Assembly (NCBI RefSeq): GCF_002104995.1
Contig: NW_024468252.1
Span: 620,001-684,000 of the forward strand
DNA length: 64,000 bases
DNA from: Linderina pennispora
Taxonomy: Eukaryota > Kickxellomycota > Kickxellomycetes > Kickxellales > Kickxellaceae
Direction of reading: 5' to 3'
The translations under genes were made by a program, and so were the position numbers. The notes beneath the pieces are model-generated. The model worked only from the letters and a program-made list of their open reading frames with translations, had not been told where the DNA came from and did no database searches. This document shows positions 44,374 through 54,799 of this stretch, piece after piece; position 1 is the first letter of the stretch; each line of letters starts with the position of its first letter.

Positions 44374-46500
44374 ATGTCACCCGGGATCACAAAGATGGCA
44401 TCGGCCAAGGGCGGGCGCGTTGACGCGCTGCTGGCAAAGCAGGGTAAAGCCGACAAGGTATTGCTCCGGCGGCGCATAGAATTCCGACAGGCAAGGCAGT
44501 CAGACGGCAAGATGGACCTTCTGCGCAAAAAGTACCGGCCGATTAATGCAGCAGCAGAGGCCAGCAAGCACAGCACGGGCAAGGCCGGATTGAAGGGCAG
44601 CAATAAGGGCACCAGCGAGGCGATTCCGGGCACCGGCGGGCTGGTGGACAGCAGCGGGTTCCGTCGCGCCGAAAACTCTTTGTTTGCAGGCGAGCGGCTG
44701 TCTGAGGGCTGGCGGTCGGTGCGGGCAATTGGACCGGGGCTGAACAATCTGGGCAACACATGTTTCCTGAACTCGGTCCTGCAGTGCCTGACATACACGG
44801 CGCCGCTAGCCGAGTACCTAATGGCGCACGAGCACTCGGGCAGCTGCCGGATGGGTGACAGCTGCATACTGTGTCGGTTTGAGGCGCAGGTGACACACGC
44901 GCTGGCGAAGCGCAGCGGGTCGGCGGTTTCGCCCAAGCCTATAGTGGGGCGGCTGAAGCTGGTGGCCAAGCACATGCGGATTGGGCGGCAGGAGGACGCG
45001 CACGAGTTCCTGCGCCTGCTGGTGGACTCGTTCCAGCGCAGCCTGCTGCATGGCATTGATCCCAAGATCGACCGGCGGGTGCAGGAGACTACGCTGGTGC
45101 ATCAGATCTTTGGTGGGTACCTGCAGAGCCAGGTGACGTGCAGCAAGTGCGACTACGACTCGAACACATTCGATCCATTGCTGGACATCAGCCTGGATAT
45201 CCAGTCGGGCAGCTCGCTGACCAAGGCGCTGCGGGCGTTTACGCGGCCTGAGCACCTGGTGAAGGCAAACCGGTACAAGTGCGAGAAATGCAGCAAGCTG
45301 GTGGACGCGACCAAGCAGATGTCGGTGTACAAGCTGCCGCGCATCCTGACGCTGCAGCTCAAGCGGTTCTCGATCTTTGGCGGCGGCAAGATCAACCGCT
45401 TTGTCGAGTTCCCGCTGCACCTGAGCATGAAGAACTATGTCAGCAGGAATTCGCCCGAGCACGGGCCCTATGATTACAGCCTGTATGCGGTGCTGGTGCA
45501 TGCTGGAGGCACATCGCGGTCGGGTCACTACTACTGCTTTGTCAAGTCGCCAGCAGGTGTGTGGTACGAGATGAATGACAGCATGGTGAGGCAGGTCAGC
45601 GAGAACACGGTGCTCAAGCAGACTGCGTACCTGCTGTTCTATGAGCGCTCGGCGAAGGGCAAGGATGGGGTGCCCGATAAGCACAAGAAGTATGCGACCG
45701 AGCCCAAGCCAGCAGTCGTTGCTGATGAGTCCAAGCCCAAGCCTAAGCATACAGCCAATGGCTCAGCCAAGGCCAGCGGCAAGATCGCTGCTGCCTCCGA
45801 CGATATGGAGCTGGAGCTCGGCAAGTCCCTGGCACGCGCCAGCAAGCTCGAGGCCAAGAAGCTGCGCAAGAAGGCCAAGAAGCTGGAGAAGCAGCGCGAG
45901 AGGCAAAAGAAGGCAGTGGCGCAGGATCCCAGTCTGAAAAGTGCCTCACAGGAACTGGGCCGGCTGGCTGCACCAGCTAGTAATGCCGCACCAGCTAGTA
46001 ATGCCGCACAGTCTGTCGGGCAAACGCAGGAGGCCGTGACCAAAGCCATCTCCCAGGGCATTGCGTCCGATGAGGCATCGTCCGACTGGGTTGTGCGCAA
46101 TAAGCGCGGGCCGTCCGATGCTCCGGCGTCGCCGGGCAAGCGGGCCAAGACCAGCGGGCCGGGGGTCGCCGTCGTCGAGTGGGATGAGGACACAGCAAGC
46201 AAGCGCGCCAAGGCCACGGCGCTGGCCGAGCTAAAGTCGTCCAAGTGGAGCGTCAAGGAGATGCGTCTGAACCGCAAGTCGCAGTATGGCGCGGCTGTCT
46301 CGTCGTGGGATGGCTCGGAGGCAGCGCCGACCGAGACCGACCGCAAGCACAAGAGCAAGAAGATGCACCGGCCTGACACTTGGAATGCCGAGTACGACCG
46401 CGGCCGTGTCAAGAAGGTCAAGAAGGGCAAGCGCAAGGTGTTCACTGACACCATCAACCCGTTCCAGGTGCTGGGCGAGCGCCAGTCGGCCAAAAAGTGA
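44374..46500 (+). CDS. USP36/Ubp-type nucleolar deubiquitinase
   Basis: Ubiquitin-specific protease of 708 residues, intronless. Cys box GLNNLGNTCFLNSVLQCL (about residues 123-140), zinc-finger cysteines CSKCDYDS and CEKCSKLVD, His box GTSRSGHYYCFVKSP. The C-terminal half is Lys/Ala-rich and ends TWNAEYDRGRVKKVKKGKRK then NPFQVLGE, a tail typical of USP36 and nucleolar proteins. In animals USP36 deubiquitinates nucleolar and ribosome-assembly factors; a nucleolar role here is inferred from the tail. Confidence 0.93.
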   Translation: MSPGITKMASAKGGRVDALLAKQGKADKVLLRRRIEFRQARQSDGKMDLLRKKYRPINAAAEASKHSTGKAGLKGSNKGTSEAIPGTGGLVDSSGFRRAENSLFAGERLSEGWRSVRAIGPGLNNLGNTCFLNSVLQCLTYTAPLAEYLMAHEHSGSCRMGDSCILCRFEAQVTHALAKRSGSAVSPKPIVGRLKLVAKHMRIGRQEDAHEFLRLLVDSFQRSLLHGIDPKIDRRVQETTLVHQIFGGYLQSQVTCSKCDYDSNTFDPLLDISLDIQSGSSLTKALRAFTRPEHLVKANRYKCEKCSKLVDATKQMSVYKLPRILTLQLKRFSIFGGGKINRFVEFPLHLSMKNYVSRNSPEHGPYDYSLYAVLVHAGGTSRSGHYYCFVKSPAGVWYEMNDSMVRQVSENTVLKQTAYLLFYERSAKGKDGVPDKHKKYATEPKPAVVADESKPKPKHTANGSAKASGKIAAASDDMELELGKSLARASKLEAKKLRKKAKKLEKQRERQKKAVAQDPSLKSASQELGRLAAPASNAAPASNAAQSVGQTQEAVTKAISQGIASDEASSDWVVRNKRGPSDAPASPGKRAKTSGPGVAVVEWDEDTASKRAKATALAELKSSKWSVKEMRLNRKSQYGAAVSSWDGSEAAPTETDRKHKSKKMHRPDTWNAEYDRGRVKKVKKGKRKVFTDTINPFQVLGERQSAKK
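45970..46005 (+). repeat. Perfect 18-bp tandem duplication
   Basis: Two copies of GCACCAGCTAGTAATGCC inside the USP36-like gene, coding for APASNAAPASNA in the linker. Confidence 0.85.
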
Positions 46501-46663
46501 GCGCTCTTAGATGATCTGTAATACACTGGAGATTTGATTTGCGATAAGCAGGCAGAGAGATTTGTGTCGGGGAGGCCATAGCTGGACTGCCAATTGGCAG
46601 CACCCCCCTTTTCACCTCCAATTCACTCTGTGTCTGTTCTCCATTTACATATACTAGAAGGAA

Positions 46664-47173
46664 ATGCTGTCACGTCTGGCCACCCAGCGCATTGCGCTTC
46701 GCAGTATTGCTCGCCCGTCGGCGATTCCCACTCTGCGTTTCAAATCTACCCACATTGAGGCTTCCGAGGTGCCTGAGTCGGCAGTTCAGCAGGCGCCGAA
46801 CCGCGACACCACCTGGACCGAGAGCCAGAACCCGCGCTCGACATTCGTCGAGGACCCGCGCTTTATCGGCATTGATTTCGACGGCCAGCCGCGTCCGATG
46901 GCTGCCATTGACCTGGTTGCTGAAGAGCCGGTGCGTCAAATCGAGGGCCGCCTGGCGTGCTGCGACGGCGGAGGCGGTGCCATGGGCCACCCGCGTGTGT
47001 GGATCAACCTGGACGAGGGCCACCCGCAGAGCTGCGGTTACTGTAAGTTGCAAATGCCTGGTGTCTGGCACTGTCCGTGTGCATGTCTGTTTTGTGTGTG
47101 CTAATTTCATTGCTTTTCCCGTGTGTATTATGTAGGCGGCCTGCGCTTCCAGATGAAGCCCCACCACCACTAA
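46664..47173 (+). CDS. NADH dehydrogenase Fe-S protein 6 (NDUFS6), mitochondrial complex I
   Basis: Small zinc-binding accessory subunit of respiratory complex I. Exons 46664-47042 and 47136-47173 (93-bp intron) give 138 residues. The N-terminus [19 protein letters not shown] is a mitochondrial presequence. The C-terminal zinc motif spans the splice: [21 protein letters not shown], then [13 protein letters not shown]. The second exon codes for only the last twelve residues. Presence of this subunit implies a functional complex I, which some yeasts have lost. Confidence 0.94.
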
Positions 47174-47436
47174 GTCTTTCTATTTTTGTTTCTGCCAGTT
47201 TCTCTGAAATATACACCCAACACCGCCCGCCTCTGCCCAAACATATGTCAGTGATGCTGTGACCGCCGCTTGGAATTGCGATCATGCTGGGGTCACGTGT
47301 AGTGCGCTCAGCTGTTGTGTGTTTTTGTATAGTAAGGTCGCTCCAAAATACCCTGCTGCTGGCACCTTGCACGCTGCTGCATTTCTCTACACTCTTACTT
47401 TTAATCGACACCTGCTTCCTTTTTTTTTTTTTGCAA

Positions 47437-48327
<891 letters not shown>

Positions 48328-48510
48328 GGTCAAAAGCCGCTCAGCGCTCTCCGGTATATGAGCCTGTCTTGTCAGATTTTTTTTTGGGATCACTTAACCC
48401 CTAATGCCCCTCGAATATACCCGAATACCATTGTCTGACCCAGCGCCAGCTGAAATCGCCTCGATATTCCATATATACGTATCTTTCTCGCCACTTTGTC
48501 TTGAATAACC

Positions 48511-48858
48511 ATGAGCGCTTCGACGTCAAAGAGTAAGGCGGACATGTCGGCACAGGAGCTGCGGGCTCTCGAGGAGGAGGAGTTCAACAGCGGTCCGCTG
48601 TCGGTGTTGCAGATGGCCGTGCGCAACAACACACAGGTGCTGGTCAGCCTGCGCAACAACCACAAGCTGCTGGCGCGCGTCAAGGCATTCGACCGCCACT
48701 GCAACATGGTGCTCGAGAACGTCAAGGAGATGTGGACTGAGACGCCCAAGGCTGGGAAGGGCGTCAAGCGCGCTGCCGCCATCAACAAGGACCGGTTCAT
48801 CAGCAAGATGTTCCTGCGCGGCGACTCGGTCATTGTCGTTCTGCGGAGCACTGCGTAG
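48511..48858 (+). CDS. SMD2: Small nuclear ribonucleoprotein Sm-D2
   Basis: Core Sm protein of spliceosomal snRNPs. The Sm1 block [33 protein letters not shown] and Sm2 block [19 protein letters not shown] are both present. 115 residues, intronless. The start gives [25 protein letters not shown]. It is convergent with RPL23, 121 bp between stops. Confidence 0.97.
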   Translation: MSASTSKSKADMSAQELRALEEEEFNSGPLSVLQMAVRNNTQVLVSLRNNHKLLARVKAFDRHCNMVLENVKEMWTETPKAGKGVKRAAAINKDRFISKMFLRGDSVIVVLRSTA

Positions 48859-48907
48859 CGGGCCCACGCTCAAGAGTAACCCTCGTCGTCGCAAAACCAA
48901 TACATTC

Positions 48908-48913
48908 AATAAA
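48908..48913 (+). terminator. Polyadenylation signal AATAAA after Sm-D2
   Basis: Hexamer about 50 bp after the Sm-D2 stop, in the short gap to the convergent RPL23 gene. Confidence 0.5.
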
Positions 48914-48979
48914 CAACTACACCGTAGAGTGGCATTTTATTTTGAAACCAACAAGGTTCCCGAACCGGGAAGGCGAAGT

Positions 48980-49624
48980 TTAGGCGACAGTACCCGAGTT
49001 GGAGGCAATACGCGGCCAGAGATCGGCGCACTCCTTACCGACGGGGCCGGTAATGGCAGAGCCCTTCATCTCACCCTTCGGGTTGACGATGACACCGGCG
49101 TTGTCCTCGAAGTACAGGAAGACACCATCCTTGCGGCGCCACGACTTGCGCTGGCGGACGACGACAGCGGGCATGACCTTCTTGCGGAGATCGGGCTTAC
49201 CCTTGCGGACAGTGGCGATGACCATGTCTCCGACACCGGCGGCGGGCAGGCGGTTAAGGCGACCCTTAATGCCAGCAACAGCGATGATGTTCAGGTTCTT
49301 GGCACCCGAGTTGTCAGCGCAGTTGATAACGGCGCCAACGGGCAGACCAAGGGTCATACGGAATTTGTTTCCAGAGGCTCCTCCGCGTCCTACAGGTTGT
49401 GCAAAGTTGCAAGATGCAAATGGAGAGGGGAGAACGAATTTAGAGAAATCTGCCATGCCATCCCCTTCCCGAATTTGTCTTCATTGGCAAACGGCCACCG
49501 CGGTCCTCCTCCGTTTTCGCCACCCCAAGCGGTTCTGCGCTCCGTCTCGCTCTGCCGCGATTCACATCTGCCGCGATGGATACGCCGATATTCCGGGACT
49601 ATGATACGTACCACGCTTCGACAT
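48980..49624 (-). CDS. RPL23: 60S ribosomal protein L23 (uL14)
   Basis: Large-subunit protein at the intersubunit face. Exon 1 is 49612-49624 (MSKR plus one base), exon 2 is 48980-49389; the 222-bp intron is GTACGT...TAG. The join gives [55 protein letters not shown] and [20 protein letters not shown] match the family. Length 140 residues, as in human. Confidence 0.97.
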
Positions 49625-50039
49625 GATTGAAATGTATTTATCTGAGGTGTTCAGAAAGAAAGGGCGAATCCAAGGCTTAGCGACAAGCGCACCCAAGTTT
49701 GCCTTTCCCAGCAGCTAGTCGAATGGCTGGAGCCGGAATTTCGAGGCTCGCCCACAGCACTGATTGTGATCCGCAGATCAGTAATTCGCGGCTACAGCGT
49801 GATCGATCAGGCCACTTTCGCATGTTCCCACACCCTCACCGGTCTCACGTGCTGGTCAAGGATAATTAGGAAATGCCCCGCCCCGCGCACGCATTCTGGC
49901 TCCAGCGTGCCTGTCTGGCGTGCCTGCCTGCCTGTTGCGGAGCGCTCAGCCCTTTCCCTGGACTGATATTGCCTGCCAATTTGCCCTCTGCCGACACTCC
50001 CACGCATCTCTCCTTCACTCCCGTTTTCTGCTCCAAACC
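49625..50039. other. Divergent intergenic region before the ER thioredoxin-like gene
   Basis: Should hold promoters of RPL23 and the 50040 gene. The last 80 bp before the ATG are C/T-rich. No gene is seen. Confidence 0.5.
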
Positions 50040-51350
50040 ATGCTTTTCTCTACGCGTCTTCTCAAGGGCATAGCGGCTGCTGCCACCATCATTGTCGCGC
50101 AGGCAGCCGGCGCCACAGCACAGCACAACAATGTCGACGAGTTTGGCGTGCCCATCAACGCCGACGGCACCATCATCCCTGAGCGGGGCATCAAGGAGAT
50201 TGCCAAGGCTGAATTCGTCGAGTTCCTCGACAGCAAGTCGGAGAGCCTGCTGATTCAGTTCTACGACACCGACATTGACGAGTCCAAGGCCGCGATGGAG
50301 GAGTACGAGGTGTTTGCCGAGAAGGCAGCTGTCAGATACCCAGACCTGGTGGTGCGCAAGGTCAACTACAAAAAGGACAACTACCTGACTGCGCGGCTGC
50401 TCCTGATGCAGTAAGTACACCCTGGCACTGCCAGACCCCGCCACGAACCAGGTGTGCAAGAAAAGGCATAGCAGCTGAACTCCCGACTCTGCATGGGCTG
50501 CTTTATTCTGTAGGATTCCAGAGCTCCGTCTGCTCATCAAGGGTGAAGGTAAGCAGCACATTTGCACGGCGTGCACCGCTGGTACCGCCGGAAGGGGAAG
50601 ACCCCGCTGCGAACGAACGAGCGCGCGCCAAATCATCGTCGCCTATTTTTGGACCGTTGGAAACCTGAATTCGCCCACTGCCCGTGCATGTTGCGACGCT
50701 GTTTTGTCTTTCTCACGAACATGATGGACATCCCTCGGCTCTGCCCATCGATGGCGATCGGACTTGCGTTTCCCCACCACCAAATCAGAGAGACCCGCGG
50801 CTAATCGGCTTCCGTCTTTCTGTTCTGTAGATGGCCAATGGTCTGCGTACGGCCCGGAGATGGAGGACTTTTCGGCGGAGGAGCTGTTCGAGTACCTGGA
50901 CAACCAGCAATGGCTGCTTGATCCCCCGATTGGCGATGCGCGCCAGGCGTACTGCTCGCCCTTTAACTTCTGGTAAGCAGCAGCAGCAGCAGCAGCAGCC
51001 CGTGGAGAAACAACATATCATGCGACGCGGTCTGTTTGCTAACCAATCTGTATTTGAATTTGTGTAGTGGTCGCACGCTGGCCTGGATTGCGGATTCAGC
51101 CAGCTTCCTCGAGGACATCATCCCGCTGCCCAAGTGGCTCGCGATCGTCATCATCCCAGCCGTGATCACCTTTGCTGGCCGCTTCATCATCGAGGCCATG
51201 TACGGTGCTGAGGAGGTTGTGCGCGACTCGATCAGGTCTCTGTCTGGCAAGGACAAGAAGAAGAAGAAGAAGGTAAAGGTGGTCAAGGAGGAGGCCGCTG
51301 AGGAGGCTGGCGCAGCCAAAGACAAGGACGAGAGCAAGAAGACGCAATAG
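50040..51350 (+). CDS. ER membrane thioredoxin-like protein without CxxC
   Basis: Exons are 50040-50410, 50514-50548, 50831-50972 and 51068-51350, giving 276 residues. Signal peptide MLFSTRLLKGIAAAATIIVAQA; a thioredoxin-fold region (SESLLIQFYDTDIDESKAAMEEY, then VNYKKDNYLTARLLLMQIPELRLLIKG) that has DIDES where the redox CxxC should be; one membrane span at about 206-229 (WLAIVIIPAVITFAGRF); a Lys-rich cytosolic tail ending KKTQ, a dilysine ER retrieval signal. It is probably a non-catalytic TMX-type protein. A redox-active TMX-like gene follows on the same strand, 687 bp downstream. Confidence 0.85.
50975..50999 (+). repeat. AGC/CAG trinucleotide microsatellite in an intron
   Basis: About eight AGC units directly after the donor of the third intron of the thioredoxin-like gene. 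Confidence 0.85.
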
Positions 51351-52037
51351 CGCATCCAAGGCATTTCCCAGTAATCATTTCCCCTATGTTTGACTACGCT
51401 AATAATCTTTTACATCTGCACCACCATGCGCGCTAGCCTGCACTTGCCAGGGCAATATCAGCACAGGATCCATTTTCATATTTTATTTTTGTACCATAAT
51501 CTGGCTGTGGGTCCTGGCAGGTAGTCCTGAAATCGCTGGGCGAGGAGATTGGGGGAAAAATCGAACAAACAAATCCAAAAGCGCGCATTATCAGCTTAGA
51601 GTTCACCCATCCATTGGTGTCCTACTTCGTTCCAGCTCGCGAGATTGGCCAAGGTTAATCAACCACGGCGCGGGCATTTAAAACCATTGCAAGTGACCGC
51701 TAGGGAGGAATTGTGATGACCGAATTGCCCAAAACTCCATATCCACACCACAACAAAAGACTACAAGAGACCGCGAGAGAGGGGCAGCTGGGCCAGGCCC
51801 GTCTGTCCGAAGCAATGCCGCCGAGCGCGCGTGCCTCCTTCTCCGCCAGAGCGCTAGCAAGGCGCCATGATGGGGGAGAAATTGCCCTCTCTCGCGCCAG
51901 AGCGGTTTGGGGGAGCAAATCCAGGAACTGCCGCTTCTGGGATCTAGGCTCCAGCGGTTTTCCGTCAGAGAAGCGCCTCTCTTCTGCCTAGCGCATTATT
52001 TTTATATCTGGCACTTGCCTGCTTTCCGTACTAGATA
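51351..52037. other. Intergenic region between the two ER thioredoxin-like genes
   Basis: No gene is seen. Contains AT-rich DNA near 51480 and a CGAGA-rich segment (51765-51905) in which an inverted arrangement CTCTCTCGCGCCAGAG / CTCTGGCGGAGAAGGAG may form structure. Confidence 0.4.
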
Positions 52038-52898
52038 ATGAGACTGTTTGCATTACTGCCCGCCATAGCCATTGCGATCTGGAGCACCGCGGCCCTTGGC
52101 CAGGATGCCGCTGCAAGCGACGAGCTCGAGGGCGCAGAGTCCACGGTCGGCCAGACCATCAAGGCGGTCCCCAAGGCCGACGGCATCGTCGAGTTCAACA
52201 GGACAACGTACCTGGATGCACTGAAGACGCACGACACGGTCCTGCTCGAGTTCTACGCCGACTGGTGCGAGGCCTGCCACTACCTGTCGTCCGAATTCAA
52301 CCGGTTTGCCGAGACAGCACAGAAGGAGCACCCGGAGGTGCTGATTGCCCGCGTCGATATCTCGGAAGTCGAGTACCTGGCGTCGAGCTACCTCATCGAC
52401 ACGCTGCCCGAAATTGCCTTCCTGAGGCGCCCGCAGCCCGGAGCCACCCATGAGGTGCGCTTTGTGTCGGCTGAGTTCAGCGAGCCTGCGCTGATAAAGT
52501 ACATTGAAGGCGAGTGGGTAAAGGACAAGCCTGTTGGCGGATACAAGACGGTGTGGTGCACGCCTGTCAACCTCTGCGGCCATCTTGGCGGCAAGATCGG
52601 CGAGAGTGTCGTCTACTTGGACGCAAACTTCAACACCTTCAATATGCCGCCCTGGGCCTTCATGGGCATTGTTGTCACCTTGCTCTATGCCGTTGGCCAG
52701 ATTCTCGTCATGTTCCTGGGCCGTCTGACCCGCCGCAAGCACCGCGAGCGCATCTACAAAAAGTACGACAAGGCACCAGGCATTGTTGGCTTCGACGAGT
52801 ACAGATCGGATCTGCCCAAGAAGGACGCCGATGCAGCGCCCAAGAAGAGCGCCAAGGCGCACAAGGGTAGCAAGCCGAAGAAGGCCAAGAAGGACTAG
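52038..52898 (+). CDS. TMX-like ER membrane thioredoxin with WCEAC site
   Basis: 286 residues, intronless. Signal peptide MRLFALLPAIAIAIWSTAALG; thioredoxin domain with YADWCEACHYL (Cys 77 and 80) and the cis-Pro region DTLPEIAFL; one membrane span at about 204-228 (WAFMGIVVTLLYAVGQILVMF); basic cytosolic tail ending KAKKD, which fits the KxKxx retrieval signal. This is the layout of TMX1/TMX4, oxidoreductases that act on membrane-associated clients in the ER. CEAC replaces the more usual CPAC or CGHC. The substrate is unknown. Confidence 0.85.
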   Translation: MRLFALLPAIAIAIWSTAALGQDAAASDELEGAESTVGQTIKAVPKADGIVEFNRTTYLDALKTHDTVLLEFYADWCEACHYLSSEFNRFAETAQKEHPEVLIARVDISEVEYLASSYLIDTLPEIAFLRRPQPGATHEVRFVSAEFSEPALIKYIEGEWVKDKPVGGYKTVWCTPVNLCGHLGGKIGESVVYLDANFNTFNMPPWAFMGIVVTLLYAVGQILVMFLGRLTRRKHRERIYKKYDKAPGIVGFDEYRSDLPKKDADAAPKKSAKAHKGSKPKKAKKD

Positions 52899-52967
52899 GC
52901 GCCGTCACTGTCTCCAGTAGATACCGTTTTAATAGAAAAGACATGCATAGTAGAATTCAAAGGCCGT

Positions 52968-53998
52968 CTAGGCAGACTTGGTCGTGGCCGCAGCTGCCTT
53001 GGGCACGGATGGCTCGACATCGGCCTTCTCCTTGGCCTCGCTAGCCTTCTCGGCCTCCCGGTTCTCGATCTTGTTGTTGATCAGGTCATGCAGCGCAATG
53101 ATGGCGCGCGCCATCGACGACACATAGATGAGTGCATACTCGTCGTTGGTCTGCACTGTGAACGCCGGCGCATCCTCAGGAATGGCCAGGTTGGGCAGGA
53201 GGTTAAAGATGTCCTGCAGGTTCTGGATGATCTCGCCGTTGACCGGTAGCTGGTCGTCCAGCACCTTTTGCAGATACACGCGCACCTCTGTGAGCCGCTC
53301 CGCCAGTCCGCGCAGTGACGTCAGCTGGTGGGTGACGCGCGTTGCAAGCGTGCCCGTTGCGTTGTCCTTGATGTCGCGCAGCAAGTGCTCCACACCAATC
53401 TCCTCGGCCTCTTCCGCTGTAATCTCGGATGGCACATGCTCGAACGTCTTTGTCGCCGCTGTGCCATCGTCGTGGATCTCGTCCACCGCAAAGTATGCGT
53501 TGGTCGGAATACCAATGTCCTTGGGCTGCACGTCAATCACCACCAGGACAGGGTTCGCTGTGTACCGCTTGAACAGCTCGTTGATCTGCAGGTCCGATGA
53601 CCGCAGCTTCGGCCCGTTGTGGTACCACCCGATCAGCTTCTCCTTTGCGTTGACCTTCTTGAACATGTCGCGCATCGTCTCCACGTAGTTGTGGTCCAGG
53701 AACCACACTGATGGGTTCTTTTCGTCCTCCTCAAAGGGAACTACACAGGTAACGCAATGGTGTCAGCTATTTGGTGTGCCGCGCATTACGCAAAACCGCC
53801 ACTCTGCCTCTCCGACTGCTTACCCGCAAAGCTGTTGGCCACATTGACCGTGTTGCCCTCGACCTGTCCGAGCAGCACTCCAACAACCCGCTTCTTTGTG
53901 TTCTTCGCAACGCGATTGTAATGATCTACTACTGACAGCAGCACCAGCGGGTGCACCTCGACCTTGGTCGGATTCGCAGCAGTCTCGAGTGCAGGCAT
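52968..53998 (-). CDS. RPN8: 26S proteasome lid subunit Rpn8 (PSMD7)
   Basis: MPN-domain scaffold partner of the deubiquitinase Rpn11. Exons 53824-53998 and 52968-53740 (83-bp intron) give 315 residues. MPN blocks [29 protein letters not shown] and [14 protein letters not shown] are present; the JAMM metal ligands of Rpn11 are absent, as expected. The C-terminal helix region has NLLPNLA and a Lys/Ala/Glu tail. The window thus encodes two 19S subunits, Rpt1 and Rpn8, about 9 kb apart. Confidence 0.96.
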
Positions 53999-54799
53999 TC
54001 TACTGTATATTGGGAAACAGGCGTGGTGTATGAAAAAATGAATTCGAAAGCGCAGAGACGAGAATGCTGGTCGAAATTGGAGCGTCCAGCTGGTAGCAGC
54101 TGGTTGCGTAGACGCATCTTCAAAGTGTACGTCACTGATTACTGGTGATCCCCGATCACATGTAGGATTAGCCATGCCGCCTAATTATGCCTGGCCGAGC
54201 GCACATTGTGGCAGAAGCACCAGGTTTCGGCACATGGTAGCAGTCCCGTGTGGTCTTCAATTGGGCTGTTCAGCGAAAGTACGTGCGCTCTTTGTACTGG
54301 CATCGATGCTCAGATGTTATCTGAACTGCCGTAATAGCATTGAAAGGCGCATCGGCATGTATCGGCTCCTGGATAACCGCCAATTATCAGCTGACAATAG
54401 CTCCAGGGACAGTGGCCCGGAGCAGACAGTTGCGACTATTGCCGAGTGCGTAGAGCGTTTTCAGCACCAGCTATAAACAAAGTGTCTGAATGCAGCCATC
54501 ATCCCCCACAAACCTCGGCAGCCATGGCAAGGCAAGGTGGCAATCGGTTGGACTGGCCACCCATCCAATAGCACACCCTTTTTCTCAAATTTCCATGTTG
54601 GAATGCGTGCATGTGAGCGCAGATCCCTCTACCCGTAGCGGCTCTACAACAAGTGTTTCACAAGTGACCTTGCCTCTGGCAGCTGCAGTAGGGAAGGGTG
54701 TGGGGCTGGCTGTCGGCGCGCTATAAATGCACGCACAGAGCCGACCTCGTACTGCTTTCCCTAAATCCCAGCAACAATCCCATTCCATTACTCCTCAAC
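53999..54799. other. Divergent intergenic region between RPN8 and the acyl-CoA ligase gene
   Basis: 801 bp with promoters of both genes. Carries the TATA box at 54722. Short frames within it have no recognisable features. Confidence 0.5.
54722..54728 (+). promoter_or_regulatory. TATA box (TATAAAT) of the acyl-CoA ligase gene
   Basis: TATAAAT lies 78 bp before the chosen ATG at 54800, in GC-rich surroundings. It helps reject an upstream in-frame start at 54698. Confidence 0.6.
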
